A stretch of 64,000 bases of DNA from Sphingomonas glaciei (GTDB lineage: Bacteria; Pseudomonadota; Alphaproteobacteria; Sphingomonadales; Sphingomonadaceae): contig NZ_CP097253.1 in NCBI RefSeq assembly GCF_023380025.1, forward strand, positions 2,327,001 through 2,391,000, written 5' to 3'. Shown here piece by piece: positions 1-7,448 of the stretch. The position numbers and the translations under genes are program-made. The stretch's first letter is position 1; every line of letters begins with the position of its first letter. The notes beneath the pieces are model-generated. The model had not been told where the DNA came from. It saw only the letters and a program-made list of their open reading frames with translations, and ran no database searches.

Positions 1-535
1 GCCAGAGCACATCGCCGCCCGACGACGCGGCGACATGCCGGGCAAGCACGAAGAGATGATCGGAGAGGCGGTTGAGGTAGGCCAGCGCGAGCGGATTGAC
101 CTGCTCCTCCTCGGCGAGGGCAACGATCCAGCGTTCGGCCCGGCGGGCGGTGGCGCGGGCGAGGTGAAGCGCCGACACCGCGCGGCTGCCGGCGGGCAGG
201 ATGAAGCTGGTCAGCGGGGACAACGCCTCGTTCATCAAGTCGATCTCGGTCTCGAGCCGCTCGACCTGGGGGGCGACGATCCGCAGCGCCCCTTCCATCT
301 CGCCGGGCGTGGCGATGTCGGCGCCAAGATCGAAGAGTTCGTTCTGGATGCGGCCGAGCGCGGCCTTGGCGTCACCCTCCACCTCGGCGACCGCAAGGCC
401 GATCGCGCTATTGGCCTCGTCCACTTCGCCGATCGCATGCATCCGTGCCGAGGCCTTGCTGACCCGGCTGCCGTCGACCAGCCCCGACTGCCCGGCGTCG
501 CCGGTGCGGGTGTAGATCTTGTTGAGTTTAACCAA
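1..535 (-). CDS. PduO-type cob(I)alamin adenosyltransferase, 3' end cut by window edge
   Basis: This enzyme transfers the adenosyl group of ATP to cob(I)alamin or a corrinoid precursor, the last activating step for coenzyme B12, in the cytoplasm. Read on the minus strand from a TTG at 535, the protein begins with the PduO-family N-terminus (YTRTGDAGQSGLVDGSRV) followed by a DEANS segment. Near the end it has the NRLSDHLFVLARH helix that forms part of the family's ATP site. About 178 codons are visible and the last residues read GGDVLW, so only a handful of residues should be missing. The TTG sits 3 bases after the stop of the upstream HIG1-like gene, which suggests translational coupling and supports this start. 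The family assignment is confident; the exact substrate (cobalamin or cobyrinate diamide) is not. Confidence 0.9.
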   Translation of the reverse strand, partial: MVKLNKIYTRTGDAGQSGLVDGSRVSKASARMHAIGEVDEANSAIGLAVAEVEGDAKAALGRIQNELFDLGADIATPGEMEGALRIVAPQVERLETEIDLMNEALSPLTSFILPAGSRAVSALHLARATARRAERWIVALAEEEQVNPLALAYLNRLSDHLFVLARHVAASSGGDVLW

Positions 536-538
536 GGA

Positions 539-742
539 TCAGCTGCCCGCGCTGGCGAGCATCATGATCGCGGCGGCGATGAACACCGCAATGCCCTGGT
601 ACAGCACGCGCTTGCGCATCCACTGCTGCTGCGCCTGCTGGTTGCCGACCTTGCCCGACGCCATGGCGAGCACGCCGCGAACCAGGACATAAGCGGTGGC
701 CGCCATGGCGAGCACCAGCGCGATGATGAGGAGAGTGTTCAT
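539..742 (-). CDS. HIG1-domain-like twin transmembrane protein
   Basis: This is a 67-residue protein with two hydrophobic segments, at about residues 3-27 and 48-66. A short polar loop between them contains QQQWMRKRVLYQG, which resembles the QxxMRxRVxxQ signature of HIG1 proteins. Proteins of this type in alphaproteobacteria are small inner-membrane proteins, and some HIG1 relatives associate with cytochrome oxidase. Here the function is inferred from family resemblance only. It lies between gluQRS upstream and the cobalamin adenosyltransferase downstream on the same strand, with only 12 bases to gluQRS, so the three probably share a transcript. Confidence 0.75.
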   Translation of the reverse strand: MNTLLIIALVLAMAATAYVLVRGVLAMASGKVGNQQAQQQWMRKRVLYQGIAVFIAAAIMMLASAGS

Positions 743-754
743 GATGCTCCCTAT

Positions 755-1591
755 CTAGGGCAGGGCGAAGCGATAACCAGTAGGCAGATTGTCCATGGCT
801 AGTTGCGCGGCGAGCGCGCGGCCATCGACCCCCGCCTCACGCATCGCGGCCAGTGTCGGCGCCTGGTCGCGCTTGGCCAGCCGCCGCCCGTCCTCGTGGG
901 TGACGAGGGAGTGGTGGAGATAGGTCGGCTCCGGCAGGCCGAGCAGCAGCTGCAACAGCCGCTGGACCGGGGTCGAGGGGCGAAGGTCAGCCCCGCGCAC
1001 GACCAGCGTGACGCCGCTGTCGGCATCGTCGACCACGCAGGCCAGGTGATAGGAGGAAGGCGCATCCTTGCGGGCGAGGATGGCGTCGCCGATCATCTCT
1101 GCCGTTCCCTCGTGCCGGCTGCCGTCCAGCTCGCGCCAGCCGGGCACGCCCCCAGCCTTGGCGATCGCCCCGGCCGAATCCAGGCGCCAGCTATGCGGCA
1201 CCGTCTCGCGCCGCTCCGAATCGTCGGGCAGCCCACGGCAGGTCCCGGCATAGGCGCTTCCCGCATCGCCATGCGGCGCGGTCAGCGAGGCGGCGATATC
1301 GGCGCGGGTGCAAAAGCAAGGATAGACCAGCCCCTCCGCCTTCAGCCGGTCGAGCGCGGTGGCGTAAAGCTGGGTGCGCCCCGACTGCACGATCGGCGCG
1401 CCGTCGAATTGCAGGCCGAGCCAGTCGAGGTCTTCCAATATGCCGTCGACGAACTCGGGCCGGGCTCGGCCGGGGTCGAGATCCTCGATCCGCAGCAGCC
1501 ACTTGCTCCCGTGGCGACGACCCAATCCCGCGCTATAGGCATGGCCGAGGTGCAGGCGGCCGGTCGGCGAGGGCGCGAACCTGGTGATCAC
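755..1591 (-). CDS. gluQ: Glutamyl-Q tRNA(Asp) synthetase
   Basis: This paralogue of glutamyl-tRNA synthetase charges glutamate onto the queuosine at the wobble position of tRNA(Asp), without acting as a normal acceptor-stem synthetase. The 278 residues contain the class I signature (FAPSPTGRLHLGHAYSA, the HIGH motif) at the N-terminus. A Cys-x-Cys and later Tyr/Cys residues (YPCFCTR ... YAGTC) form the zinc site, and LAKRD stands in for KMSKS. The anticodon-binding domain of full GluRS is absent, which is what separates GluQRS from GltX. The length fits the family (about 280-300). The gene is divergent from the HNH endonuclease and leads a short minus-strand run with the HIG1-like gene. Confidence 0.95.
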   Translation of the reverse strand: MITRFAPSPTGRLHLGHAYSAGLGRRHGSKWLLRIEDLDPGRARPEFVDGILEDLDWLGLQFDGAPIVQSGRTQLYATALDRLKAEGLVYPCFCTRADIAASLTAPHGDAGSAYAGTCRGLPDDSERRETVPHSWRLDSAGAIAKAGGVPGWRELDGSRHEGTAEMIGDAILARKDAPSSYHLACVVDDADSGVTLVVRGADLRPSTPVQRLLQLLLGLPEPTYLHHSLVTHEDGRRLAKRDQAPTLAAMREAGVDGRALAAQLAMDNLPTGYRFALP

Positions 1592-1766
1592 TTCGCTCGA
1601 TTGGCCTCTTGACGGTGAATCGGCAAGTTGCGATTCATCAGGGCGTCACATCGGACTGGCAACCGGTGCGTCACAAGGGAAGCGACCGAAAACGGTCTCT
1701 CCTCCTTGCGTGCGACGAGGCCCGGAGAGGTGCGTTCGGCAGGATCGAACGGAGACCCGCGCGCTC

Positions 1767-2333
1767 GTGTATCATCCCGAACTCATCCGCCATCCGGACT
1801 CCTGTCCGGCACTCGTGCTCAACGCCGACTACACGCCTTTGTCCTATTATCCGCTGAGCCTCTGGCCGTGGCAGAATGCGGTCAAGGCGATGTTCCTCGA
1901 GCGGGTCGACGTGATCGCCCATTACGACCGCGAAGTGCACAGCCCAAGCCACACACTGAAGTTGCCGAGCGTGATCGCGCTGCGCCAGTTCGTGCGGCCG
2001 AGCGAGCATCCGGCGTTCACCCGATTCAACCTGTTCCTGCGCGACCGCTTCCGCTGCGTCTATTGTGGGTCGGGGCGCGAGCTGACCTTCGACCACGTCA
2101 TCCCCCGCGCGCAGGGCGGTCGGACGACGTGGGAGAATGTCGCCACCGCCTGCGCGCCGTGCAACCTGCGCAAGGGCGGGCGCACCCCGCGCCAGGCCGG
2201 AATGCATATCGCCCACTGGCCCGAGCGACCGACCAGCTGGGAATTGCAGGACCACGGCCGCGCCTTCCCGCCCGGCTACCTCCACGAAAGCTGGCGCGAC
2301 TATCTCTATTGGGACGTCGAGCTGGATGCCTGA
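1767..2333 (+). CDS. HNH endonuclease family protein
   Basis: This is a 188-residue protein with a C-terminal HNH nuclease fold. FRCVYCGSG supplies the first zinc cysteine pair, LTFDHVIPRAQGG the first histidine, WENVATACAPCN the asparagine and second cysteine pair. The N-terminal part (LVLNADYTPLSYYPLSLWPW) is typical of a widespread bacterial family of stand-alone HNH proteins of about 185 residues. I chose the GTG at 1767 because it reproduces that family length; an open frame extends upstream to 1584, but its residues look like non-coding translation. The substrate in the cell is not known. It is divergent from gluQRS and is followed by the receiver gene. Confidence 0.88.
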   Translation: MYHPELIRHPDSCPALVLNADYTPLSYYPLSLWPWQNAVKAMFLERVDVIAHYDREVHSPSHTLKLPSVIALRQFVRPSEHPAFTRFNLFLRDRFRCVYCGSGRELTFDHVIPRAQGGRTTWENVATACAPCNLRKGGRTPRQAGMHIAHWPERPTSWELQDHGRAFPPGYLHESWRDYLYWDVELDA

Positions 2334-2390
2334 CCGCGGACGGTAACCAATCCTAACGTCTCGTTAACCATTTGCGCCCAGATTGTCGGA

Positions 2391-2918
2391 ATGACCCCGA
2401 CTTCGCTTCGTCCCGCTTCCCGCCCGCGCCTGCTGGTGGTGTCTCCCAACCGCTCGCACCTTGCCTTGCTGGCGCGCCGCTTGGGCGCCGAGGGCTATTC
2501 GATTGTTACCGCCGCCGACGGCGGCGCGGCGCTGGGTGAGCTTCACCGCTCGCCGATCGACCTCGTCCTCGCCGAGCTGGTGATGGAGCCGATGAGCGGA
2601 CCCGAACTGACCCGCGCCATCCGCGAGCATAGCGGCTTTGCCGAAGTGCCGGTGATGCTGATCGCCAGCCGCGCCGAGGCCGATCCGGCGGTGCGCGCCT
2701 TTGCCGCAGGGGCCGAGGACGTGATCCTCAAGCCCTTCCACTTCGAAGTGCTGGTCGCCCGCATCGAGCGCCGCCGCGCCGCAGCCGCGCAGGTCGCGGC
2801 GATGCGCGCCGACATGGAAGCGATGGACGCCCGCGCGGCGATGAAGGCGATCGAACTCGGCGAGCTCAAAGACCGGATGTACGCGCTCGAGGCCGAACGC
2901 CGGCGGGTTTCCGCCTAG
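2391..2918 (+). CDS. Degenerate response-regulator receiver protein (pseudo-receiver)
   Basis: This is a 175-residue protein with a CheY-like receiver fold over about residues 12-130 and a charged helical tail (about 130-175) that could form a coiled coil. The conserved acidic pair of receivers is replaced by Ser18-Pro19 (LLVVSPN). The phosphoacceptor aspartate is replaced by Glu62 (LVLAELVMEPMSG). The switch Ser93 and conserved Lys114 (ILKPF) are kept. Family knowledge says such proteins cannot be phosphorylated in the normal way; a glutamate at the acceptor position may mimic the phosphorylated state. There is no output domain, so a role through protein contacts is likely. The 3' end overlaps the convergent galU by 4 bases. 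Confidence 0.85.
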   Translation: MTPTSLRPASRPRLLVVSPNRSHLALLARRLGAEGYSIVTAADGGAALGELHRSPIDLVLAELVMEPMSGPELTRAIREHSGFAEVPVMLIASRAEADPAVRAFAAGAEDVILKPFHFEVLVARIERRRAAAAQVAAMRADMEAMDARAAMKAIELGELKDRMYALEAERRRVSA

Positions 2919-3784
2919 AGTCCAGCCAGCGCCTCGCGCACCAGCGGGGCGAGGTCGTCGCGCTGCATCGCCAGCTCGAGCGTCGCCAGCACATAGCCAG
3001 CGCGGTCGCCGCAATCGTGGCGCACCGCATCGACCTTGACCGCATGGAACGGTTGGGTCCCGATCAGCTTGGCCATCGCGTCGGTCAGCTGGATTTCGCC
3101 GCCGGCTCCCGGCTCCTGTGCGTCGAGCAGGTCCATTACCTCGGGCTGGAGGATGTAGCGGCCGATCACGCCCAGCCGCGACGGAGCGACCTCGGGCTTG
3201 GGCTTCTCGACCAGGCCGCGCACCTCGGTCAGGTTGCCCTCGGTCGTGCCCGGGGTGACGATCCCATAGCTGCCGGTCTTCTCCGCCGCGACCTCCTCGG
3301 CGCAGACGATGTTGCCCCCGACCTTGTTGTAGGCGTCGACCATCTGCCGCAGCGCGCCGGGCGTCCCCGCCATCAGGTCGTCAGGCAACAGCACCGCGAA
3401 CGGCTCGTCGCCGACCACGTGGCGGGCGCACCATACCGCATGGCCGAGGCCCAATGGCTGCTGCTGGCGAACGCTGATCAGCTCGCCATAATCGGCGCGG
3501 CTCAGTTCCAGTACTTCCAGGCTCTTGCCCTTGGCCTTCATCGTCGCCTCGAGCTCGAACGAGACGTCGAAATAATCGACCAGGCTCGACTTGCCGCGGC
3601 CGGTGACGAAGATCAGCTGCTCGATCCCCGCCTCGCGCGCTTCGTCCACCGCATATTGGATCAGCGGACGGTCGATCACCGTCAGCATTTCCTTGGGCAT
3701 GGTCTTGGTCGCAGGGAGCAGGCGGGTGCCGAGCCCGGCAACCGGGAAAACGGCCTTGCGGACGGGCTTGAAGGTCTGGCTCAT
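2915..3784 (-). CDS. galU: UTP--glucose-1-phosphate uridylyltransferase
   Basis: GalU makes UDP-glucose from UTP and glucose-1-phosphate, feeding exopolysaccharide, lipopolysaccharide and glycolipid synthesis. The 289 residues open with the nucleotidyltransferase signature (AVFPVAGLGTRLLPATK), followed by the KEMLTVIDRPLIQY substrate-binding segment. Later come VLLPDDLM with the metal-binding aspartates and the VEKPKPE motif typical of GalU. Length and motif order match the bacterial family. The ATG overlaps the TGA of the upstream LptM-like lipoprotein gene by 4 bases (ATGA), which indicates co-translation, and the 3' end overlaps the convergent receiver gene. Confidence 0.96.
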   Translation of the reverse strand: MSQTFKPVRKAVFPVAGLGTRLLPATKTMPKEMLTVIDRPLIQYAVDEAREAGIEQLIFVTGRGKSSLVDYFDVSFELEATMKAKGKSLEVLELSRADYGELISVRQQQPLGLGHAVWCARHVVGDEPFAVLLPDDLMAGTPGALRQMVDAYNKVGGNIVCAEEVAAEKTGSYGIVTPGTTEGNLTEVRGLVEKPKPEVAPSRLGVIGRYILQPEVMDLLDAQEPGAGGEIQLTDAMAKLIGTQPFHAVKVDAVRHDCGDRAGYVLATLELAMQRDDLAPLVREALAGL

Positions 3785-4152
3785 CGGGGCTCCTGAACTC
3801 GTGCCTGGTTGTCATTGGGCGTGGTGTTGCTGTCGCCCTCGGGCTCCGGAGCGGCCTCGGCTCCGCTCGGCGGCGGCAGGTCGAAGCGGTCGGGCCGGCG
3901 CGGTTCGGAGCGGCGCAGGATCTCGTCCACCCGAACCGGGCGGGCGATCGGGGGCGGGGTCAGCAATTGCTCGGGGGTGGGGGTGATAACCGCCATCTTG
4001 GGCTTGACCGGAAGTGAGGAACCGGGCGGCGGGCGAAGCTCCCCGGCGCGGCCGCAGGCGGCGAGCGCGAGCACCAGCGCGACCGGCAGCAGTGCATTGG
4101 ACCTAAGCCCAAGCTTGCGGGATCGGCCGTTCGCGGCCAAGCGCCTGTCCAT
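3781..4152 (-). CDS. Small LptM-like (YifL-type) lipoprotein
   Basis: This is a predicted lipoprotein of about 123 residues. It has a hydrophobic signal ending in the lipobox LAAC at residues 30-33. Right after the cysteine comes GRAGELRPPPG, which resembles the CGxxGPLxLP start of LptM/YifL-type lipopeptides that assist LPS transport assembly. The rest is rich in Pro and charged residues and looks disordered. The chosen ATG has a purine-rich GAGGAAGAGAG upstream, but it overlaps the start codon of the divergent tlpA-like gene (CATG read on both strands). The open frame extends further upstream through that gene and is not believed there. The stop overlaps galU by 4 bases. Confidence 0.7.
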   Translation of the reverse strand: MDRRLAANGRSRKLGLRSNALLPVALVLALAACGRAGELRPPPGSSLPVKPKMAVITPTPEQLLTPPPIARPVRVDEILRRSEPRRPDRFDLPPPSGAEAAPEPEGDSNTTPNDNQARVQEPR

Positions 4153-4702
4153 GCGTGCTCTCTTCCTCGCCGCGGCACTGGCCGCGTTGCTGACTTCGGG
4201 CTGCGATAGGCAAGCCGGGTCCCAAAGTGAAGCCGGGGCGGAGGTGGCGGCCCAGCCCGGAGGTCCCGGCCTCGACCGCAGCCAGGCCGGCAAGGCCATG
4301 CCCGAGCTGACCCTCAAGGATGGCGACGGCGAGGACACCAGCCTGTCGGCCATCGCCGCGGGTAAGCCGTTGCTGGTCAATCTGTGGGCAACCTGGTGCG
4401 CACCCTGCGTCAAGGAATTGCCGACCCTCGACGCGCTCGCCGAACGCGGCGGCGTCCCGCAGGTGGTCGCGATCAGCCAGGACACCGCCGCCCCCGACAA
4501 GATCCGTGCCTTCCTGACGGGCAAGCAGGTCGGGCTCGAGGCCTATCAGGACAGCAAAATGGGCCTGTCGAGCGCGCTCGGCAGCCAGATCCTTCCGACA
4601 ACGGTCCTCTACGGCTCCGACGGCAAGGAAATCTGGCGCTTCACCGGCGACCTCGACTGGACCGGCGCCAAGGCGGCTGAGTTGCTTCGGGAAGCGCGCT
4701 GA
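4151..4702 (+). CDS. TlpA-family thioredoxin-like lipoprotein
   Basis: This is a periplasmic or membrane-anchored disulfide oxidoreductase of 183 residues. A signal segment ends at Cys18 (LLTSGC), giving a likely lipoprotein anchor. It is followed by a linker and a thioredoxin fold of the TlpA/ResA type. The active site WATWCAPC holds the CXXC pair and ILPTTVLYG holds the cis-proline loop. Proteins of this type reduce cysteines of cytochromes or other exported proteins; the partner cannot be told from context. The start codon overlaps that of the divergent lipoprotein gene, so at least one promoter must lie inside the neighbouring gene. No clear ribosome-binding site precedes the ATG. Confidence 0.88.
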   Translation: MRALFLAAALAALLTSGCDRQAGSQSEAGAEVAAQPGGPGLDRSQAGKAMPELTLKDGDGEDTSLSAIAAGKPLLVNLWATWCAPCVKELPTLDALAERGGVPQVVAISQDTAAPDKIRAFLTGKQVGLEAYQDSKMGLSSALGSQILPTTVLYGSDGKEIWRFTGDLDWTGAKAAELLREAR

Positions 4703-4798
4703 TCGACCAATTGCGATTTGTCTTGAAGCCTTAAGATGCTCGGCTTTATCGTCCCCGCCTTGTAGTTGAAGTAACTACCAAGAACGGGGAAATTCTGG

Positions 4799-5323
4799 AT
4801 GATCAAGAGTATCGCTGAACTGAACCAAGCGCGTGACGAGTGTAAGAGCATGGTCACAAAGCGGTCGCTTGCCTCGGCTGCTGCGGCAGCAGTCCCGGTC
4901 CCTGCCGCGGATGTTGGTGTTGATCTCTTGATCCTCAACGAACTCATTCCGGCGATCAATCGTCGTTTCGGTCTCGCCGCCGATCAAATTGAAGGGCTCG
5001 ATCCCCAAGTGAAGCAACGGATCACGGTGATCGCTACAAGCCTCGGAAGCTCGTTCATTGGCAAGGCTGTGACAAAAGAAGCAGTTACTCTTGTCCTGAA
5101 GAAGGTCGGCGTTCGCGTCGCGACCAAGTCGGTGGCAAAATACATCCCAATTCTAGGAACTGCTGTTGCTTCATCGGTAAGCTTCGGCGCAATGAAGTGG
5201 ATGGGAAATTCGCACGTCGACGACTGCTATGAGGCGGTCCGGCAGTTGCTCGCCGCTGACACGTCCGACGCCGTCGGATCGATCGCTGACGCGAATAGTG
5301 AAGAAGTTCCCAAGGTAGCTTGA
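4799..5323 (+). CDS. Hypothetical protein, DUF697/YcjF-like helical membrane-associated protein
   Basis: This is a 174-residue protein rich in small hydrophobic helices. After a short charged N-terminus it has an Ala-rich stretch ending in VPVPAADVGVDLL, then AINRRFGLAADQIEGLDP. Two Gly/Ala/Val helices follow (SLGSSFIGKAV and SVAKYIPILGTAVASSVSFGA). That order resembles the C-terminal helical domain of DUF697-type proteins, which in other bacteria follows a GTPase domain; no GTPase domain is present here. Base composition is clearly lower in GC than the flanking genes, which suggests transfer. The upstream 96 bases contain a small inverted repeat (GTAGTT/AACTAC, 4763-4779) that could be an operator. 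The assignment is tentative. Confidence 0.6.
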   Translation: MIKSIAELNQARDECKSMVTKRSLASAAAAAVPVPAADVGVDLLILNELIPAINRRFGLAADQIEGLDPQVKQRITVIATSLGSSFIGKAVTKEAVTLVLKKVGVRVATKSVAKYIPILGTAVASSVSFGAMKWMGNSHVDDCYEAVRQLLAADTSDAVGSIADANSEEVPKVA

Positions 5324-5339
5324 ATCGGGCGCAAGCGCG

Positions 5340-5822
5340 CTAGGGAAGCTTGCTCCGCACCGTGGTCCGCTCCGGGCCGCTGATGTGCCAGATGTCGCCG
5401 AAGTCGGCGTGGACCAGCGGTGCGGGGCGGGTACCTCCCAGGCCGGCGACGATGTCGGGAACGGTGTTGCTGTGGCCGACCACCAGCACCGTGCCGGTCG
5501 AGGCCAGTACCTGCGCCACCAGCGCCGGCGTGTCCTTGGGATCGTAGGTCAGCACCGCCGGCTTGAATCGCGCGATCGTCGGCGCGGCGGTGGCGCGGGC
5601 GCGGTCGGTGTCGCTGACCAGCACCACCGTCGGCGGGTCCTTGGCCAGCCAGTCCGCCACCTTGTCGGCATTGCGCAGCCCTTCGGCCGTCAGCTGCGCA
5701 TTGGGCACGCCCTCGAGCGTGTTGAGGTGGCGCATGACGTAGATGTTGGGCACCGGCCGCGGTGCCACGGTGGCGCAGCCGGCAAGCGCCAGCAGCAGCA
5801 GGGCAAGCAGCGCACGCGTCAT
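5340..5822 (-). CDS. Histidine phosphatase (phosphoglycerate-mutase-like) lipoprotein
   Basis: This is a 160-residue exported phosphatase of the histidine phosphatase superfamily. The signal segment ends in LALAGC, a good lipobox. The catalytic histidine lies in YVMRHLNT (RHG-like, with the Gly replaced by Leu). The second active-site histidine is in VLVVGHSNTVP, typical of the SixA/PhoE branch. The substrate is unknown. It lies 4 bases upstream of dapD on the same strand, so it could be transcribed with... the downstream dapD reading order is phosphatase after dapD, making it the last gene of the nucleotidase-dapD-phosphatase run. Confidence 0.85.
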   Translation of the reverse strand: MTRALLALLLLALAGCATVAPRPVPNIYVMRHLNTLEGVPNAQLTAEGLRNADKVADWLAKDPPTVVLVSDTDRARATAAPTIARFKPAVLTYDPKDTPALVAQVLASTGTVLVVGHSNTVPDIVAGLGGTRPAPLVHADFGDIWHISGPERTTVRSKLP

Positions 5823-5826
5823 GGCG

Positions 5827-6648
5827 TCAGTCCCTCAGCAGTTCGTTGATCCCGGTCTTGGAACGGGTCTTCTCGTCCACCGTCTTGACGATCACCGCGC
5901 AGGCCAACCCAGGCCCGCCATCCTTGCCCGGCAGAACGCCCGGTACCACCACCGAATAGGCCGGCACCCGCCCGTAGCTGATCGCGCCGGTCGCGCGGTC
6001 GACGATCTTGGTCGAGGCGCCCAGGAAGACCCCCATGCTGATCACGCTGCCGCGCTCGACCACCACGCCCTCGGCAACCTCGCTGCGGGCACCGATGAAG
6101 CAATCGTCCTCGATGATCACCGGTCCAGCCTGAAGCGGCTCGAGCACGCCGCCGATCCCGGTCCCGCCTGAGATGTGGACGTTGCGGCCGATCTGCGCGC
6201 AGCTGCCGATGGTGGCCCAGGTGTCGACCATCGTTCCCTCGCCGACATAGGCGCCAAGGTTGACGAAGCTTGGCATTAGCACCGCGCCCGGCGCGATATA
6301 GGCGCCGCGGCGAACGATCGCGCCGGGCACCGCGCGGAACCCGCGAGTGGCGAATTCCTGCGCGTCCCAACCGGCGAACTTGCTCGGCACCTTGTCCCAC
6401 CAGTTCGCCCCGCCGGGGCCGCCCGCGATAGCCTCCATCGGGTACAGCCGAAAGCTGAGCAACACCGCCTTCTTCAGCCACTGGTTGACCGTCCAGCCGT
6501 CGGGGCCGGGCTCCGCCACCCGCTCCTTGCCGCTGTCGAGCAGCATCAGCGCCCGGGCCACCGCTTCGCTGACCTCGCCCGACGTATCGGGGCCGACCGT
6601 GTCGCGGGCGTCCCAGGCGCGGTCGATGATGGCGGCAAGGTCGTTCAT
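5827..6648 (-). CDS. dapD: 2,3,4,5-tetrahydropyridine-2,6-dicarboxylate N-succinyltransferase
   Basis: DapD transfers succinate from succinyl-CoA to tetrahydrodipicolinate in the lysine and meso-diaminopimelate pathway. The 273 residues hold an N-terminal helical domain ([17 protein letters not shown]) and a long left-handed beta-helix of hexapeptide repeats (for example [20 protein letters not shown] and [15 protein letters not shown]). It ends with [11 protein letters not shown], the usual DapD C-terminus. The ATG at 6648 was preferred over an upstream frame extension because it overlaps the stop of the HAD nucleotidase by 4 bases and gives the standard length. Confidence 0.96.
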   Translation of the reverse strand: MNDLAAIIDRAWDARDTVGPDTSGEVSEAVARALMLLDSGKERVAEPGPDGWTVNQWLKKAVLLSFRLYPMEAIAGGPGGANWWDKVPSKFAGWDAQEFATRGFRAVPGAIVRRGAYIAPGAVLMPSFVNLGAYVGEGTMVDTWATIGSCAQIGRNVHISGGTGIGGVLEPLQAGPVIIEDDCFIGARSEVAEGVVVERGSVISMGVFLGASTKIVDRATGAISYGRVPAYSVVVPGVLPGKDGGPGLACAVIVKTVDEKTRSKTGINELLRD

Positions 6649-7340
6649 TGGTCCTCCAGCAGCTCGTCCAGCCAGTCGGCGACGTCCGTGATGCGGAGGT
6701 CGATGTGGCCGGGGTCGGAGTCGTGATTGCCACGCTCGGAGCCATTGTCCACCCATACGGTGGTCATTCCGAGCGCCTTGGCCGGGCGCAGGTTCTGGGC
6801 CATGTCCTCGACCATGCAGGCGGCGGCGGGGTCGATCGCGAACCGCGCGCACAGCAGTTCATAGCCGTGCGATTGCGGCTTGGGCCTATGATCGCAGGCG
6901 TGGATGTCGTGAAGATGCTCGAACTGGTCGCCGATCCCGATCCGCTCGAGCACCCGCCGGGCATAAGGCGCATCGCCGTTGGTGAAGACGAACTTGCGCC
7001 CGGGCAGCCGGCCCAGCCCCGCCGCCAGCCGCGCATTGGGCCCAACCCGGTCGAGCGCAATGTCGTGGACGTCTTCGAGGAAGTGGTGGGGATCGACGTC
7101 ATGCTCCTTCATTAGCCCCGCCAGCGTGGTTCCATGCGCATGAAAATGCTGCTTCTGGATCCGCTTGGCCTCCGCCGCCTCTACACCGAGCAGGCGGGCG
7201 ATGTAGGCGCTCATCCGCTCGTCGATCAGCGCAAACAGGCCGGTCGAGGCGGGGTACAGGCAATTGTCGAGGTCGAAGATCCAGCTTTCGACCCGGTCGA
7301 ACGGGGGATGGAGCCGGGATGATGTCGCGCCTGCCGCCAT
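6645..7340 (-). CDS. Pyrimidine 5'-nucleotidase-type HAD hydrolase
   Basis: This is a 231-residue HAD-superfamily phosphatase. Motif I is [11 protein letters not shown] with the nucleophile and acid aspartates, motif II is FVFTNGD, the lysine lies in [11 protein letters not shown], and motif IV is [17 protein letters not shown]. The combination of FDLDNCLYP with a helical cap inserted after it is typical of the SDT1/Phm8-like pyrimidine 5'-nucleotidase group, common upstream of dapD in sphingomonads. It would dephosphorylate UMP/CMP-like nucleotides in the cytoplasm. Its stop overlaps the dapD start by 4 bases, so the two are co-translated. Confidence 0.85.
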   Translation of the reverse strand: MAAGATSSRLHPPFDRVESWIFDLDNCLYPASTGLFALIDERMSAYIARLLGVEAAEAKRIQKQHFHAHGTTLAGLMKEHDVDPHHFLEDVHDIALDRVGPNARLAAGLGRLPGRKFVFTNGDAPYARRVLERIGIGDQFEHLHDIHACDHRPKPQSHGYELLCARFAIDPAAACMVEDMAQNLRPAKALGMTTVWVDNGSERGNHDSDPGHIDLRITDVADWLDELLEDQ

Positions 7341-7448
7341 GCCACCGGCCGCTAGACCTTATGGCCTCGTCAGCAAAGCGAAAGGATTGTTCGACTAGCC
7401 ATGCCGTTGAAAAACCAAGCGAATATAACGGTTTGTGAAAGGCTGCGA

